Source: Stenopsyche tienmushanensis (Eukaryota; Arthropoda; Insecta; Trichoptera; Stenopsychidae). Taken from it: 64,000 bases of DNA. The notes below the pieces were generated by a model. That model worked only from the letters and a program-made list of their open reading frames with translations. It had not been told where the DNA came from and did not search any database. Positions 10,826 through 19,218 of this stretch are shown one piece after another (the stretch's first letter is position 1; every line of letters starts with the position of its first letter). Location: NCBI GenBank assembly GCA_008973525.1, contig WACJ01000521.1, positions 248,001 through 312,000 of the forward strand, written 5' to 3'. The position numbers were made by a program, and so were the translations under genes.

Positions 10826-11340
10826 TCATCCAGAAAGTAAGGTTACCACATTAATGTAGTATTGAAAATTGCTTGTATTTAATTTAAATTCACAGAATAT
10901 TTCTCCAATATCGAGATCGAAACATGTATAGTCGGGATACCAGCTTTTGTATGATTTATTTTTGAATTCTAAGGTATAGTGATATATCCATGTCTCATCC
11001 TACGTCACAATAGAGTCTAGAAATACTTATTTCTTTTATGCAAATCCACTGGTGTCAGAAATCACTGACGGTCTCCTACTTCTTGCCTTGTCATGAATAT
11101 CAGTATAGTCTACTCTGAACAATCCAACCCACTTCTTGACAAGCTGTCGGCCCATTACATTAATGCCATAAACTTCCACGAACTTCCGATAAATATTCGC
11201 AACGGTATTAGTCAGCAAAATAAAATAAAAACTAATGAGTGTGCGACGACCTCTCCATCGGAAGAATTTACTGTCACTGAACAAAATGGCCAACAAACAT
11301 TTGGGACCATATAAACTGATCGTTATGATCCCTCTTACAC
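10826..11340 (-). mobile_element. MLE-B mariner, internally deleted copy
   Basis: On the minus strand it runs from the leader (near 11340) through the N-terminal part of the transposase to the first catalytic block and a 3' tail (AACCTTACTTTCTGG-type end near 10830-10845). The same 3' tail occurs at 41029-41060, and the leader at 24600-24660 and 48560-48650. About 515 bp remain of a usual ~1.3 kb. No inverted terminal repeat pair was found. Confidence 0.68.
10975..11296 (-). pseudogene. MLE-B transposase remnant
   Basis: Minus-strand reading gives VEVYGINVMGRQLVKKWV, then DIHDKARSRRPSVISD, which is the second helix-turn-helix and linker region of a mariner transposase. Past the end of the frame comes LLDSIVT*DETWIYHYTLEF, the first catalytic block with an in-frame stop. 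The second and third catalytic residues are missing. The part between the linker and the catalytic block is deleted. Confidence 0.78.
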
Positions 11341-11444
11341 GCCAGGGGCGACATCTTCAAAACAAACAAAAAACATATGAGTGCATACTCATCATAGGGT
11401 TTTAATAAATTCTTAAAAATATGAAAGGAATGGCCATATTACAT

Positions 11445-11545
11445 AGCATTTTAAATTTATCATATTTCATAGTTACACATGAAGATTCAGAATTTCAATC
11501 AGTGAAGGATCGATCGTGATTGAGAAAATTTATGTGCAATATTTT
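11445..11545 (+). repeat. Dispersed repeat D (GTTACACATGAAGATTC)
   Basis: The words CATAGTTACACATGAAGATT and GATTGAGAAAATTTATGTGC recur at 47255-47335, and the first word also at 61785-61815. No coding frame, tandem structure or terminal repeat was seen. The element type is unknown. Confidence 0.5.
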
Positions 11546-11679
11546 ACAAAATCGTCTGTTTTCTATGAATTTCAATTGGATGGCATCAATAAAGATTTCT
11601 AATTACTTTTTATGAGTTCAAATTAGGATACAATTTTTTAAAAAAATATCAATTTGTGAGGGCATAATTAAAAAAAATG

Positions 11680-11757
11680 TTCGAGGAAGATCCAAAATCG
11701 TCGTTAATAATGAAGATTAAAAAGCCATATTGGAAGCTAATCCATATATTCACGAAT
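11680..11757 (+). pseudogene. Mariner transposase fragment, N-terminal linker
   Basis: Plus-strand reading gives RGRSKIVVNNED*KAILEANPYI, resembling the SGRPS...EDLKAxVEANP linker between the two DNA-binding domains of mariner transposases. Only about 25 codons remain and one is a stop. It ends at the hairpin at 11750-11784. Confidence 0.5.
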
Positions 11758-11784
11758 GCAACGTAATATACGTTGCATTCGTGA
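11750..11784. repeat. Perfect 16-bp inverted repeat with 3-base loop
   Basis: 11750-11765 (TCACGAATGCAACGTA) pairs perfectly with 11769-11784 around the loop ATA. The right arm belongs to the hAT-type repeat that follows (compare 17573-17595). The left arm is an inverted duplication of that edge, placed where the mariner fragment stops. Confidence 0.9.
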
Positions 11785-12056
11785 TCGTACAAATACTAAA
11801 AGAGGACGGAGTGGCCATAAGGTTTGTGTGCTCAATCGGTCCGCTTTTCGAACCGTTGACATAACGAATGAGCAGCTCGCGGTCAATCACTAATGCAACA
11901 GAGTCAATGAGTGTTGGTTCATGTAAAGTAGAATGGTCGAGTAAAATAAAAACCATACGCAACTCTTGACAGGGTCGATATTCTGCGTTTTGCGTTCCAA
12001 GCCCAGTTGCGCCCGTGGCGGGCGCCTGCTTTGCCACGCCCTAGTTACGGCCATGT
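11769..12056 (+). mobile_element. hAT-type MITE, 5'-truncated copy
   Basis: 11795-11890 matches the core of the 17417-17806 element (AGAGGACGGAGTGGCC ... GTCCGCTTTTCG ... ATGAATGAGC-type words). Its right end, at 12030-12052, is the inverse of the family terminus (GCCGTAACTAGGGCG read on the minus strand). Order and orientation agree with the intact copy. The outermost CAGG of the terminus is altered (CATGG). The left end is lost at the hairpin. Confidence 0.62.
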
Positions 12057-12058
12057 AT

Positions 12059-13037
12059 TTCAGATCCCGAACGATTAAGCAAAACATCTTGCTTGTTATA
12101 AATTAAGGCCTCCAGTTAGTAATTGAGTAATGATGAAACTTATATCAATTGTAAGCACATCTGCTGTTCTGCTTATTATATTATATTATAGTTCTGGTAT
12201 GATTTTCTTGCAAAAAATATGTAGTAGTTTGTATCACTTCTCTAATGAGCAATTTGAGCTGGCATTCAAAATTTAACAAATTATCAACTACCCTATTGAG
12301 AGTATTCTGTTTCGAAACAGAAGTTGCTGAGGCAACCCCTTTGAATGGGCCAATTAAGCACGACCTATTACGCAAAAGGTTGGCTGCCGCTGCGGCCACT
12401 TTTACATCCGAGTAGTGCTTTACGATTCGCCATAGTAAATTGTGAGTGGTCGTAATAATATGAGGATACAAAGCAATATGTGTAATGCTGAGATTGTTGC
12501 CATAGTTATTGACGTTATCTTACATAAGCCCTTGCGGGAGAGGACGCTTTGTTCCCCGGGTCGAATTTCGACCCCGGTTTAAGTCCTAGAAATGGACCAA
12601 TACAACGTGTAAGATTAAGTGACTTAATTGTGATGTATTCATGACCGTTTGTAAATCAATCCGGATGCTGGATGGGAGATCTTGGCCCGGGAACGATGTG
12701 CAAGAGCCTGATGGATGTCCATAAAATACGATGCCATCCATCGCTGTTTATTCCAGCGACAGCAAACAGGAATTGCATTCAACATAAAGCAAATAACATT
12801 CCTTGGATTCAATTACGTATTTATTTCGACTCCAATGAAAGTTTCCCGGAATGAATTCCTTCAGCTGAATATAAGATATTTTTAATAATCTTCTTCAACT
12901 AAAATTTATTTCATGGCCTAAGGGAGCTTGCTGATTTTGGCACAGCTATATAAAAGTTTTATGAGGCGGATTTAAGCCTTAAACGCTGTAATTTGTTATG
13001 AATAAGCTTTCTATGTTTAGAAAAATCTAGAAACAAT
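12059..13037. other. No named gene; hairpin at 12556-12577
   Basis: A 96-codon minus-strand frame (12181-12471) has no recognisable motif. At 12556-12577 CCGGGTCGAA and TTCGACCCCGG form a near-perfect stem of 8-10 bp. 12600-12850 is GC-richer and matches no repeat in the window. The remainder is AT-rich. Confidence 0.4.
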
Positions 13038-13145
13038 AGTAACGACTATGTTATTAAAATAATATCTATTAAATTTATTGCAAATTATTTATAAATATAA
13101 GGCAAATTATTATGAAAGGTTATAGTATTAAATAATATGTCTAAG
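13038..13145 (+). mobile_element. Rosa-like element, 5' untranslated fragment
   Basis: The segment TCTATTAAATTTATTGCAAA through ATGGCAAATTATTATGAAAG-type words matches 8080-8170, 30550-30640 and 34150-34230. Terminal repeat and coding parts are absent. Confidence 0.5.
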
Positions 13146-13154
13146 TTATAAAAA

Positions 13155-13968
13155 AATCAAAAAACGTTTCACCAAAAATTAACTTCTTACATCAATCTGC
13201 CAAATAAGATTTGGTTGAATTCCGATGATTTCAATGTGTCGACAAATCATAATTTTTTCGCTATTCCAGATTTTTTTTACATCTTCCCACAGATCAAAGA
13301 GTGGCCTAAAGTTCGTTTTTATGCTAACACATCGATTTTTTTTCTCTGGAAAAATTGAATACTTCAAAAGCTTCAGAATATGCTTATGATCCAGTTTATC
13401 ATATTCCCACAAGTATTCAAAATAACGACATCTCACTGTCCGGAAGATTGCCATGTTACATATTGAACTATAGGAATCATACATTTTAGGATGAGTTCTG
13501 GTTGACACGATTTAAACCCTTTTAATCATCTAAAATTAAAAAATAAAATAATATTATTAATAAACAAACATGTAGCTATAGTTGTTACCTCAAAGAAAAA
13601 CAAATATTTTATATTCATAAAATGGCAACTGTTTTTGTAAATGGTAAAAAAGTCGTTTTTTAATCTTATCATTTTACAGTTTTCATTTTTTTTTAAATAG
13701 TTAGAAATAAAATTTTGATATAAATCTGGTAGGAACAATAGAAAATTATGTTTAAAAAAAAGTTATATTAAATTTAAAGTAAGTTAATTAATTAAAACTT
13801 AAGATATCATGTCAACCGTATTGAAAAAAGTAGTTTCGAGAAAAACGCTTTTAAAGATTTCATTCTGGTAACTCCGTTAATAATTAGAATTTTGGAAATT
13901 TCTTTGGAATATATATTCTTAAAAGTCTATACTTGAAAATATGCAACAAAAAAATAATAAAATCGATT
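13155..13968 (-). mobile_element. Long-inverted-repeat element, one end (minus strand)
   Basis: 13690-13968 matches one arm of the element at 46591-47790 (words ATCTGGTAGGAACAATAG, GATATCATGTCAACCGT and GTAGTTTCGAGAAAAACGC). Further in, the minus strand at about 13540-13490 (TTTTAGATGATT ... GTGTCAACCAGAAC) matches 47043-47085 at almost the same distance from the end. So this is the same family, inverted. The outer tip and the opposite end are missing. Confidence 0.6.
13179..13508 (-). CDS. Unrecognised 109-codon frame in long-inverted-repeat element
   Basis: The frame is rich in aromatic and basic residues (WEYDKLDHKHILKLLKYS, FDLWEDVKKIW). It starts just inside the conserved GTGTCAACCAGAAC segment of the element, where a transposase gene could begin. 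I do not recognise the protein. A second minus-strand frame of 70 codons (13526-13738) lies upstream in the arm and looks like chance. It may be the N-terminus of a decayed transposase; function is unknown, and it could be noncoding. Confidence 0.3.
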   Translation of the reverse strand: MSTRTHPKMYDSYSSICNMAIFRTVRCRYFEYLWEYDKLDHKHILKLLKYSIFPEKKNRCVSIKTNFRPLFDLWEDVKKIWNSEKIMICRHIEIIGIQPNLIWQIDVRS

Positions 13969-15035
13969 GTTATGCTCCAATTGTGATGTCATTATATAGC
14001 ATCATTAACAAACGAAAACACTTCGAAATGTTATTGAATCGTCACGGTAATGATTATTCGATGATTGAAATGATTTTCTAGTTATAGGGAGCTGTAAAAT
14101 AATACATTTGAAACATTGTTGGAGAGAATATGGTAATTTTGTAATATCAAAACGCAATTATGTGCAAATGCATCAATTCGCCAAATATGGTAATCAATCA
14201 AATTTTGCACTGTGGAGTCTATTTATTCCAAATGCTCGCCAATATCATCGGTTGCCAATAATGGGATTGGTTTTCCCTATTAGTTCATCATGGAATTTTA
14301 GTGCCACATCGGAAAGTTACATTAGGAATAATTTATATGGCTTTCACGTGCATGTCCCCGAAGAAATCTCCCGCGTATTTTATGGGAACCGTTTAATCTG
14401 TCGACCCTAATTTTGTTTACGTCCTTAACGATAGTTGGCGAAACATTATTTGCAATAAAATACGCATAGCATACATTGTAAAAGTGGCCATATTTTCGAG
14501 CGTTACGTCCAATAAATAAGGGCTGACATGGAAACAAAGGCAATATATGGCAATCCTCGACATCATATATTCTCCCTTTTCACGTGTCCCGATTCGTCCA
14601 TACGACGATGTACGACCTTGTCGCAATTTATTTCCTAGGCGATATTCCGAAAAAATCAGGTCAATCATAAACGAGACCCGATGACCGAAAAATTTGCATT
14701 TGCGCTATGACGACACAAAATATCGGCCGTTTGGCCTTTTACGCGGTCGACCTCGTTTCGCGGAAAAATGGAAATAAAAAAATCGCGCCAAATATATGCG
14801 GTTATGAGAATCGTGGCGCGTTATTTACCGACCTCAAACAACCCAAAATAAGCAGGAAATTTGAGATCCGTGAGTCCTAGAACGTTGTTGGAATGAAGAT
14901 CAGAGCAAAATGGACGCTAAATAAAGCCAAATGTATATAAACACAGACGAAACATCTGTTGCCTGTCCAGAAGCAGATTTCTTTCAATGTTGATTAAGGA
15001 ATTGCTTGGATGAATTTTTAAAATATCAATAGAAA
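13969..15035. other. No gene; GC-richer island 14340-14880
   Basis: A 100-codon plus-strand frame (14108-14410) has no recognisable domain. 14340-14880 is less AT-rich and matches no other part of the window; frames of 73 and 83 codons on the minus strand there overlap each other and look like chance. Confidence 0.45.
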
Positions 15036-15175
15036 TATTGGGTCTTTCAGTAAGGACGCATAATTTTTAAATGTAAATAAAAGACGTTATGTGTGAGATA
15101 TTTACACGTTTTTAATTTTATTCGAAAGAAAATTTTATGGCATTAATTTCTTATTTATTATTTTGGACGAAAAAT
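15036..15175 (-). mobile_element. Rosa-like element, 3' end, inverted
   Basis: It begins GGGTCTTTCAGTAAGGACGC, the family terminal repeat, followed by TTTTTAAATGTAAATAAAAG and TTTTATGGCATTAATTTC, the inverse of the 3' tail at 34560-34650. The coding part is absent. Confidence 0.6.
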
Positions 15176-15284
15176 ATTGAATCTTTCACTTGACAGTGTT
15201 TAAAATGCATTCACCCTACTTCGATCCCCAGCGAAAGGGTGATCCAAAAAATGCGCGCACTCACTGTCGCTTCGAAAACTGACT

Positions 15285-15577
15285 CGCATTGCGCGCGCAT
15301 CCTTCCTCTCTCCATCTATGCGCTAATATGGTGCATCCGTTAAATGTATCGCAAATCAAATTGCGTACACAAACAATGCCATTTCTAAATCATAAATGTT
15401 CACGGAGATGCACACAACACCTCCGTCCGTATTTTTTTTATTCATATGCTCATTTAAAAACCTTTTTAGATATATGCTCAATACATCGCCAAAGTTTCAT
15501 TGCAATCGAATGAATAGTATAGGAATATATACTCAGCAAACAAACAAACAAATTTATATATATATATATATAGATTC
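15285..15577 (-). mobile_element. Helitron-B fragment with 5' end
   Basis: Read on the minus strand it begins TCTATATATATATATAAATT next to a host A, then CTATTCATTCGATTGCAATG and, near 15330-15350, ACATTTAACGGATGCACCAT. The same order occurs at 41778-41590 (minus) and 9580-9765 (plus). A (TA)n run of about 18 bases sits near the tip. No Rep/helicase coding is seen. Confidence 0.6.
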
Positions 15578-15992
15578 GTATTTTTTTCCTTAAAATCAAG
15601 AATAAAATCATTAAAAAATATAATTGTAGAATAGGGTTCATTATTTTAAATGAGTAAAGTCATTGGTCTCGTTATTTAACAGCCACAGATGAAATTATAT
15701 AGGATTTTTCAACAGAAATGCTTAATCTTTTGAGCGGTGAGCAAATTTAAAATCGTTGATGCCATAAACGCTTTACACCGATTACTTTCTATCAGCTCCT
15801 GTCAGCGTTAGACAATCTTCAATTTGTGGCAGAGTCAATTGTAAATAAGCACTGTTGATAGCATACAAGACCACGTCATTTTTTAAACATAAACAATACA
15901 CAAAAAATCGATTAATTTGCTCCTGCTTTAGAAGGAAATGATAATTGGACAAAGACTCATTCAACAAGCAGCGACGAACTAGAAGCAATTAA
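15578..15992. other. No recognisable feature
   Basis: AT-rich; a 68-codon minus-strand frame (15782-15988) carries no recognised motif. No repeat match was found. Confidence 0.4.
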
Positions 15993-16325
15993 ATAAATAA
16001 ACAATCGATGCCCTCAAATTCAAAATAACAAACGCCATCCAGCGAATTCAGCCAGATTTATTCCAACAAAATTTAAGCATGGATAAAATATCATACCCAT
16101 GCAATGGCGCTGTTAATTTGGCGACTTCCACTTTTTTGGCCACTTCTGACACCATTGTAACGTTGGAGTAGAGACGCTAGCAGAGCAAAGTCCCCGTGCC
16201 GAGTCCCGCTTCCACGTGCTTGTAAATGCGTACGACCAAACAAATCCGCAGCGGACATTTGAACGATGTTATATTCCAAATTGAATACCATAAAATATTA
16301 TTTCCTTGTTTAAATACCCTATACA
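15993..16325 (+). mobile_element. Rosa-like 3' half interrupted by LTR-A pieces
   Basis: 15998-16085 encodes the late transposase segment (frame-broken IDALKFK, NAIQRIQPDLFQ), and 16250-16321 carries the GACATTTGAACGATGTTATA tail and a near-terminal AAATACCCTATAC. Between them lies unrelated LTR-like sequence (16097-16230). The element therefore predates that insertion. Confidence 0.55.
16097..16230. repeat. LTR-A-like fragments with inverted tRNA-Leu primer-site word
   Basis: CAATGGCGCTGTTAATTTGG resembles LTR-A near 51535-51555. Then CCACTTCTGACACCA, the inverse of the primer-binding word at 28047, precedes TGTAACGTTGGAGTAGAGAC, which resembles the start of LTR-A at 61940, and continues to CGCTTCCACGTGCTTG. 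The order suggests a deleted or rearranged element rather than a simple solo LTR. Confidence 0.45.
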
Positions 16326-17277
16326 TGACCAGGTATCATATTAGTGAGTACAAATATTCATTACGAAATCGTGCCTAAAATTCTTGGAACCCAAACATTT
16401 CTACTTTAATATCCAGATTGTATACAGCTATGAGTAGCATAAAACTTGAAAATGACCCCCCTTCGGACCGATATCTATTCATGTGGACTATCATTATGGT
16501 AAAGTGTATATAATTTATGAATAATAATTGAAAAGCATGAAAATGCGACATAATTGGACATTTTGCGCCTCCGGTTCAATGGCGGCTCAGCCGGAACCGG
16601 CAAAACGGCAATTACATACTATTAACAGCGACAACAAAATTGACCGCCTACTCAAATTCAATTAGGTTTTTCTCAAGTGCCATTTTGTATTCTTTCCGTG
16701 GAAAAATTCCCGACGACTTTTTCGCCGGTCGGAGGAAACTTTAATGAAATTTGACGAACGGCCGCCCTCCGAGTACGAATGTAGCGGGCCGGGTTAATTA
16801 AAAAGTAATTCTAAAGGATCCCGGGAAGGATTCAAGGCTCCACGTGTATCCGGACTGCACCCCGCCGAAACGCTTTATTTTTGGACAAACTTTGTTTGAA
16901 TAACCCGCTCCTTTTTAAATTGAAATTACTATGGACGCCCATTTATATTAACCCCATAGCCTTTTCGAAACTTCAATAACCGGATCAAAGAAGTTCAGCC
17001 GCCTTCTTGGGGGGCCGCTTTCTGCGCCGAAAGGCTTTCGCGAAAAAAGGGTAAAAAAACGATTAGAATTCGCTTGATTAACTATTTATTTTATCAAATG
17101 AAATTCGGGAAGAAATTTGAACGCATTTGACCTTTTCGCTGAAAAACATAACCCTGGATAAAATCGTATTGCCTTCGATATATGCAAAGTATTGAAAAAG
17201 TCTTATCGTGTTATTCATTTTGACATCAAATGAGAGAAGAGGGTAAGATTTATCAGTCTTGCTATTTAATAGCCACA
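16326..17277. other. Non-repetitive GC-rich island 16540-17060
   Basis: 16540-17060 has several GC-rich blocks (GCCTCCGGTTCAATGGCGG, GGCCGCCCTCCGAG), no match to the repeats seen here and no long frame. It may be conserved noncoding DNA. The flanks are AT-rich. Confidence 0.4.
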
Positions 17278-17416
17278 ATTTCAATAGGGACGCTCAACAT
17301 TTGTTGGGTTATAGCGACCATATTATTAAAGCAACATCTGTCAAATTTATTGTTAAAAGGTTATAGAGTTGAACAATGTGTGCAAATTATTTATTTTCAA
17401 AATCAGTGCTCTGTTC

Positions 17417-17806
17417 CAGAGTCGTAACTAGGGTATAAATCGCCCGTGGCAAAGTATCTTATTTAACGCAATGTATATTTTAAAATAATATACAAAGATA
17501 GTCCCAAAATACCCGACCTAACGTATAGATGGTGGTTACTGTTGTAAAAAAAGTACTATGATTGAAAGTATCCAGACGCAACGTTGCTTCCATGATCGCA
17601 CAAATTATAAAAAATGTCGCAAAAGGCTCTAAAAGAGGACGGAGTGACCAAAGGTTTGTATGCTCAATTGGTCCGCTTTTCGGACCGCTGATATGATGAA
17701 TGAGCGCCTCGCAATCGGATGCCATACCTGAATATAATGATAACGAAGAAAAGAGGGATTTGCTAACTTAGTATATATTATAAAAACGGACAGAGCTACG
17801 GCCCTG
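17417..17806 (+). mobile_element. hAT-type MITE, 390 bp, with 8-bp target duplication
   Basis: The left end CAGAGTCGTAACTAGGG and the right end (reverse complement CAGGGCCGTAGCTCTG) are imperfect inverted repeats. They are flanked by CTCTGTTC (17409-17416) and CTCCGTTC (17807-17814), an 8-bp duplication with one mismatch, as made by hAT elements. The interior has no transposase but holds a ~120-bp core shared with 11795-11890, 36795-36890, 44455-44545 (inverted) and 57900-57990. Confidence 0.85.
17560..17725 (-). other. Core of hAT MITE with a frame conserved between copies
   Basis: On the minus strand the core reads SDCEALIHHISGPKSGPIEHTN. Related readings occur in the other copies: FIRHVSGWKSGPVGYTD (57910-57980), RYVNGSKSGPIEHTNLMATP (11800-11875) and, on the plus strand, ISGSKFGPIGHVNIVATP (44475-44530). 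The sharing is probably common descent of a repeat, not a working protein; I know no protein with this motif. Confidence 0.4.
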
Positions 17807-17904
17807 CTCCGTTCGACAAAAGTTTCACTAAAAAAATCATCTTTAGCGACGAGGCCCATTTTTGGATGAATGTCGGGTTTGGTGAGATACAGCAGGAGGT
17901 GGAA

Positions 17905-18565
17905 ACTTTACAGAGATCTGTACTGGGATCAACCCTATGAAATACCCTCTACAACAACCTTCTCAGCGTGGAAATGCCAACCGGACCTGAAATTCGCTTA
18001 TGACATTGCACTGCTGGTGATAGTTCGCTTTTAATGGAACCTGAAGATGAACGCAAATTAAGCCCTCTACAAAGAAGATAGGCGAGAAGAAAACTGGGAG
18101 TAGATCAACTTAACGTAGACGACCATGAGTTCATTTTTTCCAAAAGTATACGATACCTTGGTGTCAGAACTGCAAATTTAGCGCTTAGCGCAAGCAATCT
18201 ACAAGTTTAGCGCCAGCGAAATTGGAATGTTCATACATAACGTTTGAAAGAAAGAAAGAAGCTGGCAAGGTTTCAAAGGCAGAAGTCGCTACGAGTTACC
18301 ACGGCATACAGGACAATATCTGAAGACACGTTGCTCGAGATTGCCGAAATCCTCCCGGTGGACTCCTGATAAAAAAGAGGGCTTTGGGCTTTGAAGATCC
18401 CAAGAGTCACACATTGCACGAGCAGAAACTGAAGAAAGTCTGGCAAAATAAATATGATCAGTCCAGCAATGGAAGATGGAAGTTGACGACGTGAAGCACA
18501 TAATCAACGATTGTTAGGCTTAGATGCCCCAGAGATATACGCAGAAACAAGTACTTGGGGTAAAT
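17905..18565 (+). pseudogene. R1-like non-LTR retrotransposon, reverse transcriptase C-terminal remnant
   Basis: Pieces read in changing plus frames: VLGSTL*NTLYNNLLSVEMP (the 'SVLGPTLWN' palm motif region), FSKSIRYLGVRT (the thumb/connection region), AYRTISEDTLLEIAEILPVD (typical of the segment after the polymerase) and VWQNKYDQSSNGRWKL (near the C-terminus). The order fits the R1/LOA/Jockey-type elements. The catalytic YADD box is missing or damaged (RLYD-like remnant). There are several stops and frameshifts. Confidence 0.72.
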
Positions 18566-18571
18566 GACGCT

Positions 18572-18655
18572 CAGGGCCGTAACTAGGGCGTGGCAAAGCA
18601 GGCACCTGCCATGGGCGCAACTGGGCTTGGGGCGCAAAACACAGGAAACCGACCT
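18572..18655 (+). mobile_element. hAT-type MITE terminus, isolated
   Basis: CAGGGCCGTAACTAGGGCGT begins a ~80-bp segment that matches the inverted end at 11968-12052, including GGGCGCAACTGGGCTTGG and CGCAAAACACAG-type words. No matching right end was found nearby, so this is a fragment. Confidence 0.6.
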
Positions 18656-18759
18656 GATTGAGAGAGCTTTATCTCCACTTTTGCGGTGATCCAATTTTAC
18701 GGATAATCAGTGTTCCAGACGAACCGTATAAAAAATTTAAGTGACGACCCGATTAGCCT

Positions 18760-18905
18760 TCTTCGGGTACCCGAAAGAAAGTGTCTCGGCACTCGTTGTA
18801 TCATCTCCTTACATTGGTGCTGATAATTTCATAAGATGAGGTCGCGCGTTATCGTGCTGGAAAGTAATGGTGCATCTATTCACCAAAGCTGGCTTCTCTT
18901 CATGT
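18760..18905 (-). pseudogene. Mariner transposase fragment with HDNARPH block
   Basis: The minus strand reads EEKPALVNRCTITFQHDNAR followed by PHLMKLSAPM and a stop. HDNARPH is the second catalytic block of mariner transposases. The upstream PALVNRR-like segment is in the right place. The rest of the gene is not present on either side. Confidence 0.75.
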
Positions 18906-18915
18906 GAAGCATCGG

Positions 18916-19172
18916 AACGGGGGCGCTCTCGGGGCAGAGTCCCCGGGCGGCGCTACGCTCGAGATGGCTGTGCTAGCATGCGGGTTCGTTCTCTCAGATC
19001 GTTATGTAACCGGGTGGATGGGATGAGATGGACGGACGTCGAACAGAAAGACTGCTCTGATAACCTCTTTATTATACACGAGAGAAAGATCTGGCTGCGG
19101 GAAGGACGCCCTCCCGCAATCAAGGCTATCCGATGACTCCTCCCGACTCCCACTTCCTACGCATCACCACTC
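18916..19172 (+). repeat. LTR-A fragment
   Basis: It matches the solo LTR at 61940-62356: GGGGGCGCTCTCGGGGCAGA, GACGTCGAACAGAAAGACTG, ACGAGAGAAAGATCTGGCTG and CGATGACTCCTCCCGACTC. The last ~170 bp of the LTR are missing; the copy stops where Helitron-A sequence begins. Confidence 0.7.
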
Positions 19173-19173
19173 A

Positions 19174-19218
19174 ACGCATTTCGAACGAACAAAACCCAAT
19201 TCATTTTTATACATTAGA
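19174..19218 (-). mobile_element. Helitron-A 5' tip
   Basis: Minus-strand reading begins TCTAATGTATAAAAATGAAT and continues GGGTTTTGTTCGTTCGAAAT, as at 6405 and 9066. Only ~45 bp remain, abutting the truncated LTR-A. Confidence 0.6.

Larger units (their letters stand above)
17278..17875 (+). mobile_element. Rosa-like element split by a hAT-type MITE
   Basis: 17278-17416 carries the 5' end (TTTCAATAGGGACGCTCAAC) and untranslated block up to AATCAGTGCTCTGTTC. 17807-17875 resumes with CTCCGTTCGACAAAAGTTTC and encodes FDKSFTKKIIFSDEAHFWMN, the region around the first catalytic aspartate (SDEAHF). Removing 17417-17806 plus one copy of the target duplication restores the junction seen in other copies (30655-30690, 34255-34300). 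The 3' half is lost, replaced by R1-like sequence. Confidence 0.8.

Noticed and set aside
11050..11075. TGGTGTCAGAAA word resembling the tRNA-Leu primer site (also at 63960-63975)
   Set aside because: Both lie within mariner coding sequence (minus strand ...SVISDTSG), match only the first 12 bases, and are not preceded by an LTR end.
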